From Takakia lepidozioides (Eukaryota; Streptophyta; Takakiopsida; Takakiales; Takakiaceae): a DNA stretch of 64,000 nucleotides. Position numbers and translations under genes: made by a program. Positions 13,001-23,800 of the stretch are shown in pieces. The notes beneath the pieces were generated by a model. It was not told where the DNA came from and did no database searches. It saw only the letters and a list, made by a program, of their open reading frames with translations. How positions within the stretch are numbered: the first letter of the stretch is position 1; every line of letters begins with the position of its first letter. The stretch spans positions 57,784,001 to 57,848,000 of the forward strand of contig CM060733.1 of NCBI GenBank assembly GCA_030704615.1. Direction: 5' to 3'.

Positions 13001-14706
13001 AGATTTATGTCATTTCTCTCTCTCTCGACTTTTACATGCCTTAATGATCAATAAACTCGTGTAATAGGGAGGGGGTGTGTCTTTTGCAGAGCAGCTGGTG
13101 CAGGAGCAAAAGCAATTTGATGTGGTTATCGCTCTTGAGGTGTGCTTCTTTGTTTCATTCATGGCATCTATTATGAGACGAGCTGTGTCTTAGTACTTTC
13201 TTCCTTTGATTTCCTTTTGTTAAAATCAAATCATCTGGACTTATTAATCCATGAGTAAATGGAGATATACCGGCCTAAAATAGATTGTGCCATAGAGCAC
13301 AAGGAGGCGATGAGGACCAATTTGTGCTCTATATTTCGTACACAGAGATATGACAAAACTCCTGAACAATGAAAGCAATCACTAGCACGACGGGACCTTA
13401 ATCTTTCTTTAAGGTCACGTGGGGAATCCATGCTGGACGCACCAACTGGATCTTTGAATGCTGGTTACCTTTGCCCTCTGGAGCTAGTCACAGGGTTCTA
13501 GGAAATCAAGGTTGGAACTGCCATAGCGCAGTCCAGGACAATCAATCGAGGTGTTTGAAGTGCCAAGATCGACGTCATACACTTTAAGCATTTCAGTTGG
13601 CTACATGTGACCTGCTGCTTGTGATTCAGCTCTTGGTCACACCATTTTGTAAACTGCTATTGCAATTTGCAGGTGATAGAACATGTTGCAGATCCACAGG
13701 AGTTTTGCAAGTCTTTGGCAGCACTAGCAAAGAAGGACAGTGTGGTCCTCATATCCACACTTAATCGGTCGATTGCTGCATTTGGCCTTGCAATTGTTGG
13801 TGCTGAATACATCCTTGGCTGGGTATGTTCTATTTCCCCTTAGCAGCTGGCTGTCTTCAGAGGTGGGAGTGTTTCTATTGACAGGCCTGATTGCTTAGGC
13901 TTCTACTGGAGCAACGGATGCTCAGGAACTGTGTACCTACAAATAGTTATAAATTTACACAAAAGTTGTAAACTGTAATTATGATAGAGCTGCCAATCAT
14001 CTCTTTTGTATATTCGAACTAGGTATTAAATTATTGATTCATACAGTGTCTTAAGTTTGAGTGCTTTTCGAGTAGTATGCCGAATTCCTTTTCCATTGGA
14101 AATGCTGTCACATGAGACGAGGTTCAATAGAATTTGGTGTTTGTTGGCTGTTCCTTTCAGTTACCACGAGGGACTCATGATTGGTCCAAATTTGTAACAC
14201 CAGAAGAGCTCGCCTTGCTAATGGGACATGCCTCTCTCTCGGTAAACTATCTTCTCAGATTTTCTTGGTTATCATTAGTAGCATTACTCCTGCTCATAAA
14301 GCTGAGCTGTTTTAGCACTGGGGATCCCTTGGTAAATCAACGTTGGTGTAGGTTGGGAGGTTACCTCACAGAAGGGGGGTCATTGGGCAATTGGGTACAA
14401 GGATTTTTGGCCTTTCAAGGTCAAAACACCTCTGGGAAGACATTTCCTGTCAGTAGCAATGCAACAGGCACACTAACTTCTCTTACTTTGCTCCTATAGA
14501 TTATGGAATCACCCACAAGTCCAGTGCTTAGAGGCTGTATCCACATTTCATGGAAATCTGGAAAAAATGCTCAGGTTCATATCCCGGGTTTTTTGCAGGT
14601 TGATGAGATGGCAGGCATGGTTTTCAACCCTCTTACTCAGAAATGGTCACTATCGGATGATACTACTGTTAATTACATCGTTTCTGGTACCAAACAAGGT
14701 TCTTAA
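10041..14706 (+). CDS. COQ3: Ubiquinone biosynthesis O-methyltransferase COQ3, mitochondrial
   Basis: SAM-dependent methyltransferase that carries out both O-methylations of ubiquinone synthesis in mitochondria. Nine exons read in frame to 380 aa: 10041-10498, 10977-11066, 11502-11580, 12302-12379, 12697-12745, 13090-13139, 13673-13822, 14161-14241 and 14599-14706. Family blocks occur in order: WWDHNGPYKPLHTMNP, the SAM-binding IVDVGCGGG (about residues 197-205), GIDAVEENI, DPATASIKYLCTTAEQ, FDVVIALEVIEHV, ISTLNRS, TPEELALL and VNYIVSGTKQGS before the stop. Exons 5 and 6 are only 49 and 50 nt. The first 150 residues are an unconserved Arg-rich then Ala/Gln/Ser-rich leader, consistent with a mitochondrial presequence. 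I chose ATG 10041 because MGYGFLQKFASNVARH looks like a presequence; the in-frame ATG at 9984 would add 19 residues. The exon 4 donor (GTCTCT) is weak. Intron 3 carries a LINE fragment. Confidence 0.93.
11706..12025 (-). mobile_element. LINE family A 3' fragment in COQ3 intron 3
   Basis: Diverged 5'-truncated copy of family A, antisense to COQ3. It shares the 3'-terminal block around ATAGACCCCGCGCCCAGTTT and the downstream CTTCATGCAAGCATCAATC and CTGTGTGTGATCAGCCCAG blocks with the copies at 37880, 46731 and 63790. It has no intact ORF. Confidence 0.75.
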
Positions 14707-14789
14707 GCAGGCTTACGACACCCAAGGAAGTTTAGGTTTGATGTACGTTGTCATATTAGTGGGTGAAATTCTTTTAGTGCTCTCTCTCT

Positions 14790-15262
14790 CTGCACTTGGG
14801 ACTCATTTGTGGTTCTCCATGACTATAGAATCTTGCAGCCTAATTACCTGTCTGCAGATCTATTTCCCTCTCTTCTGAGACCATTGGGGAGGTTCAGGGT
14901 GGGCTCCCACAGTCGGTGGATAGAGACTGGTAGGCGGGAAAACCTGCAACGTGAGTGCCCCGCTCGTGCTGGGAACAACAGGGAAACCGATAGTGAAGAA
15001 CACTTCTTTCACTGCCCTTTCTACTACAAGATCTGTGGGAGATTGAACTGTCTATTTGGGGATACCCAATCTCTCATGGAGGTCTTCCATTACGAGGATC
15101 AGAAATGCTTGGCAGCTTAACTCTTGGCAATTCCTTGAGCAATAGTTGCTTTTTGGCTGCTTGTGGCCCCTCCCTCTTTCTTGATTCTTTCTTCCTCTTT
15201 GCCCCATAAGCTCTTTGAGCTAACCATGGACGTTATGAAGTACCATTTCATTTCATTTCTCT
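14790..15262 (+). mobile_element. LINE family B 3' fragment downstream of COQ3
   Basis: Encodes part of a LINE C-terminal region with FRVGSHSRWIETGR and a CCHC-like zinc knuckle ending EEHFFHCPFYYKI, then HYEDQKCLAA followed by a stop. The same peptide blocks occur at 39596-40164 on the minus strand. The 3' end reads CATAAGCTCTTTGAGC, then GAAGTACCATTTCATTTC, an ATTTC-repeat tail typical of a retroposon 3' end. It starts within about 100 bp of the COQ3 stop codon and may overlap its 3' UTR. Confidence 0.75.
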
Positions 15263-15345
15263 CTCATCTTCAAATGTGTAAATGGTAAGAAGGCCTTGCT
15301 AATACAGAGGCCCTATCTGGAACCAACTTGCTCAGAAAAGACAAC

Positions 15346-15751
15346 AGGAAAATCTATTTTCCCTCAGCTTTGATGCCTTGGGCTGTAGCCAATTCCCCAA
15401 CCAGAGTTGTTTCAGCAGCCTAGGAATCATAATGGGAATTGTTATTGGGATGGATTGAGGGAGTTCGTTGCCCCAATCTGCCATTGTGGTTCCTTGTGTG
15501 GACATAAATGAGGAGCACTCTTTGATTGATCCATAGCTATACAACAGTAAAATCTATTTTCCCTCAGCTTTGATGTCTTGGGCTGTAGTGTATTCCCCAA
15601 CCAGAGTTATTTCAGCGGTGTAGGAATCATAATGGGGATTGTTAATGGGATGGGTTGAGGTCAGTTTGTTGCCCTAATCTGTCAGTGTGGTTCCTTGTGT
15701 GGACCTGAATGAGGAACCTCTCTTCAATTGATCTATAGACAGTACCAATTA
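15346..15751. repeat. Tandem duplication, two ~200-bp units
   Basis: Units at about 15346-15546 and 15547-15751 start with the same AAAATCTATTTTCCCTCAGC string and remain alignable throughout. Shared blocks include CCCCAACCAGAGTT, TAGGAATCATAATGGG and GTGGTTCCTTGTGTGGAC. The copies differ by scattered substitutions and small indels, so the duplication is not recent. No coding potential is shared by both copies. Confidence 0.85.
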
Positions 15752-15991
15752 TGTCATTGATCCCAACCACAATCAAATTTCACCATTTTCATGATTTAGA
15801 AGCATTGAGTTTATCTTCTGTTCATGTGGTGGTCGCAAAAATTAGGGAGACAAGTCATACCACAAGATGGTGAACTGTCTCAGTAAAGAAAATTTCATCT
15901 AAGCTCATGCAGTATCCCACTTTGGGATCTTTGGGAAGAATGAATCTCGACACCGGCTAAGATCCTCAATCTGTAGGGAGCCAAGAATACT

Positions 15992-16324
15992 TCAAACGTT
16001 GTGGATTGCAGAGTCCGACAAACGTCTTCCTCTTGCGCCATCAAGACGTGCAAAACCATACATGGCCAGTGCTGCGCATCCCACTCCTAATACATCAGCC
16101 ACTCCATCTTTGAACGATGCGCCTGCAGATGGCCACAGCCCTGTAGCATCCCCACCCTCCTTCATTGCCCCTGCCAACAGCCCCACCACACACCCGATTT
16201 GCACGCGCCATCTACGCAGCCTGCTCACCAACCCCGACAACACCGTAGCAACTCCCGTGACGAGAACGCACGCCATAAAATGCTGCAATTTGTCAATTCC
16301 CAGCCATTCATCACCTGCCATCAT
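15992..16324 (-). CDS. Small VanZ/YfiM-like membrane protein
   Basis: Intronless 110-aa ORF starting ATG ATG GCA at 16324. It contains GDEWLGIDKLQHFMAC, then a hydrophobic segment (about residues 16-33), a basic turn RLRRWRVQIG, a second hydrophobic segment with GLLAGAMKEGGD, and KDGVADVLGVG leading into a third hydrophobic stretch. The D-K-x-x-H-F ... KE-x-x-D ... D-x-x-AD-x-x-G pattern is that of VanZ/YfiM-like small membrane proteins, which occur as single-copy proteins of unknown function in plants. Function, location and topology are not known to me. The KE and D residues inside or beside the membrane segments are conserved in the family and suggest a functional site. No introns and no identifiable neighbour partner. 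Confidence 0.65.
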   Translation of the reverse strand: MMAGDEWLGIDKLQHFMACVLVTGVATVLSGLVSRLRRWRVQIGCVVGLLAGAMKEGGDATGLWPSAGASFKDGVADVLGVGCAALAMYGFARLDGARGRRLSDSAIHNV

Positions 16325-16342
16325 GCCTCATCTCTTGGCTTC

Positions 16343-16484
16343 TTCTTGCAGCCCAGCCATCTCTATAGGTACGTCTCTTCACTCAGCTGTCAGTTTTCAG
16401 CTCTTCACCTCCTCCCTAACTGCTTCTTGGGTTTTCTCGCAGCCCAGCCATCTCTGATCGTCTCTTCACTCAGCTGTCAGTTTT
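16343..16484. repeat. Direct repeat just upstream of the VanZ-like gene
   Basis: Two copies of about 50 bp, at about 16345-16399 and 16435-16484, share GCAGCCCAGCCATCTCT followed by CGTCTCTTCACTCAGCTGTC. They are about 90 bp apart and lie 20-160 bp upstream of the start codon of the minus-strand gene at 15992-16324. They therefore sit in its probable promoter or 5' UTR. Confidence 0.8.
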
Positions 16485-16928
16485 CTTCGAAGAAAGGATG
16501 TCCCTTGGAACTGACACCATGTTCACTTCTCATTCCTCCCACAAGCAGATTGCAGGAGAGCCGCCTCTTCTATTTCTGAAGCCCAATGCGTGGCCTTACA
16601 CACTATGAATATCAACTGCTTTGCCACAGTACACTTAGGAGGAGCCCATCTCTAGAGTATCTTAGAGCATCTCCACCGGGGGCTCTAAATGCAACGGCAA
16701 TGGTAAAGGAACCCCAGATGCTTTAAGATGCTCTTTCATGTCCTTGAAAGATTTTCAAAACGTTGGCCAAGGGCCGTTCTACGGTAGGTCCAACCTTTCC
16801 TCTACTGTGCTTTGATGCCACACGTAGGCCAATACGACGCCTCGGCACTACGGTATGTCCCTGGCTCCCTGCCATGTCGGCTCCTCCTGATCGCTGCCCT
16901 GCCTTCTAGCTAGCTCCCTGCCACCTGC

Positions 16929-17042
16929 AATACACTAATCAGTACAGTGTATGGCGGGACCAGTAGCAATGAATAAAATACAATGATCAGTGTATGGAAA
17001 TCCAGTGGGTCGCCATACACCAATCATTGCAGTGTATGACGA
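16929..17042. repeat. Imperfect inverted repeat around GTGTATGG motifs
   Basis: TACACTAATCAGTACAGTGT followed by ATGGCG at the left is echoed inverted by CGCCATACACCAATCATTGC followed by AGTGTATG at the right. A third GTGTATGG copy lies between them. It sits at the edge of an AT-rich segment and may be a decayed MITE or foldback; no target duplication was identified. Confidence 0.45.
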
Positions 17043-17059
17043 CTGGAACATGCCCTATT

Positions 17060-18350
17060 CCACATGTTGAATAAAACAACAGAAATAAATCATTTCGTTT
17101 AATAAAAATATTATTATTATTATTATTATTATATATGAAAAAATATAATATAAAGACGCCATCTTCTTATGTCTTTTTTTCGCATGAACTATTTTTCATA
17201 CATTTAGAGTAGTATGTACTTGTTAGATTTAGTTTTTATTTTGTGTTTATGTTGGCTTTAAAAATACAAAACCAACTATGATGACTAAAATATATAAAAA
17301 TACAATAGAAAAAACCATAGAAGTATTTTTAAAATTAACGTATGATATTACAATCTTTTCTTTCAAATTTCATGCATACATTTGATTTGGATGAAGTTCA
17401 TACATGTGTAACCTAATCTCCATATGAACTCCTTTGTTGTTTTGTGTTGTTTTGCTTCTCTCTCTTAAGTACTTATCATCTCAATGTTAGTTGTTGTCCT
17501 AATCCCAAAGCTAAAACCCTATTTTTGTTTTGTATGTTCTTTGTCTCTTTGTTGAAAAGGGCGATGTGACCGTATCATGTCGAAATTGTGACCTTACTTT
17601 GCCGGTGAAATAAACATGACTACATTTTCAATTAGTGTTTTTGCCAATATTATGTGATTACATCTTTGAAGTGACATTGTTTTTGCACTTCATTATATAT
17701 TGATGTTCACTATGAAATGAATGACAACTCGCAAGAAATGACCATCTAAATATGATTAAGATTTCGTCTTGCACATTTTTGTTTGTACATCTTCTCTCTC
17801 CTCATTTGGCAACACATACACATATATAGCTCAATAGTTGATCATGTGGGCCATATATTTATAAACATGCGAACCAATATGGATGGAAGATGTATGTATG
17901 GGTCCCTTAAAGTGTCGTATCCAAGCTATATAATCCATATATCTGAAGAGGAGTGCAAGTGTAAGTGTCATTGAATATGAAGAGGAACCATACACCTTTA
18001 TGAATATGATCCAAATTATGGAGGCTTGAGACAATATTGATTAACTTATACAACACCCCAAACTACTCTGTATACATTTTTTTTATTATGTGTATGGTGG
18101 GATGTGTAATCAGAACAAGTGTAAGTGTCAACGAATATGAAGCCATACACTTTTATAAATATGATCCAAACTATGGAAGCTTGAGACAATATTGATTAAC
18201 TTATACAATACTTTCAAACTAATTTATATCCATTTTTTCTTATGTGTATGGCAAAATGTGTAATCATTCGGTAACCATATTATTACACATTTGTAGATAT
18301 ACTTATGTACAACCATATAAAACACAAATATATTGCATTATACATTCAAC
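17060..18350. other. AT-rich, gene-free island with (ATT)n
   Basis: Base composition shifts sharply to AT compared with both sides. It includes an (ATT)n microsatellite at about 17107-17132 and many short poly-A/T runs. No ORF of interest. It contains the tandem duplication described separately. It could be the interior of an old transposon or a scaffold-attachment-like region; the sequence does not decide. Confidence 0.6.
17957..18276. repeat. Tandem duplication, two ~160-bp units
   Basis: Units at about 17957-18117 and 18118-18276 both begin GTGTAAGTGTCA. They share ATATGATCCAAA, GGCTTGAGACAATATTG (AGCTTGAGACAATATTG in the second), ATTAACTTATACAA, TTATGTGTATGG and GTGTAATCA. Divergence is moderate. 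They lie entirely within the AT-rich island. Confidence 0.85.
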
Positions 18351-18986
18351 CAAATCTCCTCATCCATATTGCCGAGGTGGGGTTGGTGACAAAACCTCTC
18401 CAATTGTGTTGTTGTGATCCTAACCTTAACAGAGCTTGGGGGAGAAAAGTTAGGGGAAAGAAAGACTTAGCCCAAGCCTTTGAGAGTGAGTTCACAGCCA
18501 TGAGCCAACTATTGTTGGTATCATTTCCTTGCTATCAAAAGCCTCGCTACTGCATTGCTATTCTGGTACTTCAACATTCTTTGCTAGCCACCCACTTTCC
18601 TTTTACTATTTGCAGCCATCCTGTGTATTGTGAAGTCTGTCCATAGAAACCCTAAAAATCCCTGAAAAATCTTTGCCTCGTACGGAGAGCAAGCTTGACT
18701 GGGTACCCGTTTTCAAAGAATATCGCTTTGTGCATGACTCAACGAGAGTGAGTTGGAACTCGTGTCGACAGCTCGTTGGTATACGCAAGTGAAGTGGAGT
18801 GGTGTGAGGCAAGTTAAGTAGAAACGCGCACTTGTGTAACATTGACACTGTGCGGCAAATGCGAAGGAATCTACTGTACCGCTACGTGGTGTCTACAAGT
18901 TTAGTAGACTCGAGAGAAGGAAAAGAGAACCAGGTTTTTTGCAGCCATCAAATAAAACTTCCCCCTCAGCCTTCTCCCTCTGCCTG

Positions 18987-19157
18987 ATGCTGATTAAGCT
19001 TCACTCGTGGAACATTCGAGGGATTGGGTCTGCTCAAACATCTCCAAAAAAAAGCCAAAATAAAACACTGACAGCTATCCCAGCTATCCCCCTTCCAACT
19101 GCTGTACTCTATTTTGAACTATGGAGAAAACTCACTAAAACAACCAATACTGATTAG
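18987..19157 (+). mobile_element. LINE endonuclease N-terminal fragment
   Basis: Short ORF beginning MLIKLHSWNIRGIGS, the signature start of an EEP-type endonuclease domain in LINE ORF2 (SWNxRG). The frame decays within about 55 codons, and I see no continuation with the later QE or GDFN motifs. It is a fragment; whether it belongs to family A or B cannot be told. Confidence 0.5.
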
Positions 19158-20849
19158 ATGTTCTATACCACCCAGAATTGCTCTCTTGAAGCTGTTAGCC
19201 AATCAACTGATTGTGCTTGCAATTTTAATAGTTTAGTTGATATGATACTCAGTCAGCTTAAGCCTTACTCACCATGATATTTTCAGGGAGACCCAACTGG
19301 TCACAAAGCTAGGCTGCCTCTCAGACATCTGGGACAAAGCACAAAGAACACGGTGTGAGAGGCTTCAGCTCCTATAACCATCTAGACTCTACCCTACATT
19401 ATAATGGAATTAATGGAGAGAGTATGGACTCTTTCACCTGGGATGACATGTAATCCACCATGGCAAGTATAGCTCAACACAGTCGAGATCAGGCTCAAGT
19501 TTGAAGATGATATGATTTTAGGACAAGCTTGTTGCACCACAATTCATACATACAACTGAATCTTGACTTCATAAAATCAAATACTCAAAATTGATTGAAA
19601 AGCCACAAGGGTTTGAAAGACAGAAAAGAAAGACAGATACGAAAGACAGATTTCTTTGAAACAAATGCATTTAGATTAGAGTGCCTTGCTTGTAATTTAT
19701 ATCCGCGTAGAGAGTTGTAGATATAAATATTGTTTCATGTCCAAAGATTGTCAAAACATTGGCAAAGCCCCAGGGGCGACTGGGGGCAAATGGATATCAA
19801 TGCAATAACGTTCTTGGAGGACTGAACCCAACATCACTTGGTTGTGTTCAGACAAGGCGCGCGTATCTGGGCTAGGTAGCTCCTATACCTAGTCCCCTCC
19901 AAGGAGAAGTAACTGTTATTTCCTCTGGCTTTGGCCGGAGTCTTCTCTCTATCTGATTTTGTGCAACCCAGACAGTACTGTTGTATCCCGGTCATGACTT
20001 ACAATGGCCTTACAATGGCCATGTACATGTGGAGGAGACTTCCAATTTGCATTAAATGGTAACCAATTGATAGACATGTCCATGGTACAAAATGATTCAC
20101 TCCTGAAAGAAGAGGGGGACATCCTTCTGTAACAATGGTAACAAAACTAAAGAAAGCGGAGAACTATTTAGAGTAACTGCAGCCTAGTCTGGAGTCAAAT
20201 ATTAAAGGACAAGAGACGGAAAACAACTTCTTGGATTGCAGCAAGTAAATTCTCCCAGGAATTGTTCCTCAGTTGTTGGGAGGGTTGGGAGGCAACCATC
20301 CTGATTTAGCAGACAACAATACAAAGTATGCATATGTAAAATAACGCGATTTGTCCACTCAAGCCACAGGCAGGAGTCTGTGTGTAGAACGAGATCCGTC
20401 TTTCCACTCTGAGGAAGTGCAGCGCATTACTACATTTGCCAAATGTCAACAAATGAACCTGAAGACAATGGACATTTTCCCATCTTCAAGAGGAATCATT
20501 CTCTTTCATTGTGTCTGCAAAAGAGGGTCAACCCCAAAGCTCCATGCCCTCTCTTGCAGATCCCATAGCTTGCTCCACAAGGAGGAGTAACTTCACCATG
20601 TCAAAGGAGGCCAATTCTGCAAGGATGATGAAGGATTGCCCCTCTGTCTCTCCCATAGGCTAGTAAACATGACCCTTTGGGACAAACCTCCAGATGACTG
20701 GCTGTGTAGAATTTGGGGCAATTAGTGTGTCTGTCAATGAAGTCACGAATTGAAGTTCCGTAGATTGGCATCTGGTTACGATGACCCTTATTCCAGATCA
20801 AGCCTCAACACAAAGATAACCAATGGCCTCATCGAGTGAAATGCTTGCA
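19158..20849. other. Gene-free stretch
   Basis: About 1.7 kb between the LINE fragment and the FYVE-ankyrin stop codon. All ORFs are short and without recognisable motifs. Purine-rich GAAAGACAGA repeats occur near 19615-19655. It should include the FYVE-ankyrin 3' UTR at its right end. Confidence 0.5.
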
Positions 20850-23800
20850 CTATCTCACATCCCCAGAGTCCAATCGCTGCTGCATTTTAAGACCCAATGT
20901 AGGTTGGGCACAGTCAAGAGGAGTTTCCCCTGTAAACCAATGCCAAACAAAATTAGAAGGCTGTTTGTTTCAATGAGATACAAAAACTACAATGGCTTGT
21001 CCTAGAGCATAAGTTAGCTCATATGAAGGTACATCTCTTTCTCACCTTGTGCATTTTTGGCCTGCGAGCTGGCACCAGCATCCATCAGCATGAGTGTTAT
21101 CTCTGTGAAGTTGAACAATGCTGCCTGCAAAAGTTCCAAGAAAGACCTTATCTGAGAACGTTCCCTGGATTATGATTTCCATGTACTACATATAGAAACG
21201 TCCACCTCTCTCACAGATAAAATACAGCCAGTACAATCGCCGGAAAGCCAGTAAGTATTAAATTGTAACACTGCTAATTCCTGGAAGTCACAAAAAATTA
21301 TGCTCGCAGAGTTACAGGGAGAACAGGTAAGGTGGAAGGGCTAACCAAGTGCAGCAATGACATGCCTTGTCGGTCCAAGTAGTTGGCATCCAGTCCCTAA
21401 GACCGCCATAAACAGAAGCTCATCCCACGACTCAAGATGAAGCAAGGCTTAAGGAACACGCGTGAGTTGGTCATATAGACATCACCAGCCAACTAAACTA
21501 CCATCCAGTGATCAGGTCACATGTTTCTGTTCGACCTTGGTCATGCTGCAGATTTACTGTCTCTTAATAAAATGTTACACTGGCTTTGTGGACCACACAT
21601 CATGCTATATTGACATCAATCCTCTATTGCCCTGAAAGTTTGAAAATGGATAAATATGGTAGCCACCACTAGCTGCACAGAGACGGGCCTTAATCCACAC
21701 ACCTTTCTGGTCTTGAATAAACTAAACCCATTTCCCTCTTGTAGAAAGAATGTTCATTGTATAATGCTACATAAAAGCGAACAGTGCGATTACTGTGCGT
21801 AATCCACAGGCTGAGCACAAAAATTAATGGCATAAACAAGCTTGGCGAAGATTGACTACCTGTGAAAGGAGATTTTTAACTGCTGCAACATCACCATTCT
21901 TGACTGCCTCCCTTAGACCCTGCCACATGGAAATCAAACAGACGGGCTTGAAGACGGGACAATTTAAACCAAGTCTGTCTTACTATAGGAACACCACCAG
22001 GTCTGTCAATGGGGATGTATGCATAAAGGTCATTCATTTAGGAGTCAGCACAACTACATGCTGTGGCACAAGGAGGTCGGCCAGAATGCCCAAATCATTG
22101 AGGGATGCAATTCTTGGAAGGCATAGGCAAAGTGAGGAATAAGGTTGACGGGCATCCACATGCCATACCTCAAGTTCAGTGATGTGCTAAAAGCTCCATT
22201 CCACATGAGAGCGAGGAATGGGACAGGTCCAACAACAACCAAAGACAAATCTGGAGCGACAAGAGGCAGCAGGGCCTCAAGTTACTGAGTTACTGTAAAG
22301 GCAAGTCGAACTGAGAAAGTACAGCATGGCATATGCATACAACAAGAGACAAAGTTTAACAAATGTAGGTGTCTTGCAATACCTCTCCAGTTAGTTCATA
22401 CAGATTTGAAAGCGGATGACTGCTTCCGTGTTCAGTTTGCCCGCTGGAAAAGAACAGGCTGAATCACCACATCCACTTCAAAACCAGTGTCATGCATTGC
22501 AAATTAGAATGTAATCATGAGACGTAGTTTGCTGTAGCCTTTTGGCCATAGACCCCGACCCCAGTTTGGGCGGAACGAAAAATTAGACTACATGAGAATG
22601 GAGCTCGATAGAGTCTAAAATAAATAAGTGTTTGGAGTGACGAGACTGAGTTCCCTGAAATATGCCACCCTAGTCATGCAGACAATAATCCTAGAGGATA
22701 GTTTACGCACCAGTGTATACAGCGCAATCCCAATTTTCCATAACAACAAGCAAGATAAACAATGAATCGTGAAAGTAAAGGGAGTGTCAATGTGGGGTCT
22801 ACGTCAGGTTAAAAGTACCGAGAATTCAAGCTTACCTTGGCTTATTGTCTCCAATAGATGATGTCCTTGCAAGTATTGCAGGAGCACTGAGTGACGTGGA
22901 GGTCACTTTTTTGGCCTTTCCGTGTGTGATTGCTGGAGAGGGTGAAATCGGAACTGCCTGGCAACAGCAAGTCAACATATTATTTCATAGATTCAAAAAT
23001 AGTAGAAACTGCGAGGCTATCCTGAAAATGGTATCCAATGCATGAAGTGATGGAAAGTATGGTTGCCTGATTACACTTGAGGTTCCACAGAAAGGACTCA
23101 ATACAACACAAGAAAAACTTATGGGATACCTCAGGGGTGGGGGGTTCGCATATACACAAAGGCATGCCACATGTGCAATCAAAAGCTGGAGTGGGTATTG
23201 GGACAGGCTCCGCTTCCATCTCTTCTACGGTGTGAGAGTCTGAGGCCAACTTCAATTTAGATACGGAGGCTGTCATGCCTTCAAAGGACGTGGGATATTT
23301 CTCTGTGGTCAGTCTTGTTTTGGACCTGGTGAGATAGAAACATTGAATTCAGAAATTAACAATGAATGTCTCATACGGACATGGAGTTATCTATTACACG
23401 CCTGATAACAAGTCTTGCTTCCTTGTTTCGAAAACTTGCCCATTCTTGGAAAGAGAAAACATTCACTCTGGTACAATAGTACACAGAGGCACAAAGCTCA
23501 AATTTAACCAACCACTACAGCAAAGAGAATGAACAGGGACAATAACAGAACCCCACTGCCCAGCACCCCAGGGAGAAGGGGAAAGGGGGGTTGTAGTTCC
23601 GGGTGACGTGAAAAGAGCAGTGACATACTGGGGAGGGTCATAGCAGTCATTGCAGACTCGAACAGCAGAGTAAATCCCAAATTGTGGAAGTGCCTGTAAC
23701 ACCCCAGACAAATGTCCATATGCTCCACTATCAAAACAGTTGCACTCTTCATTCATACACATTTCGTCCATCAACGTGCTTCACTAAATCCACAATCAAT

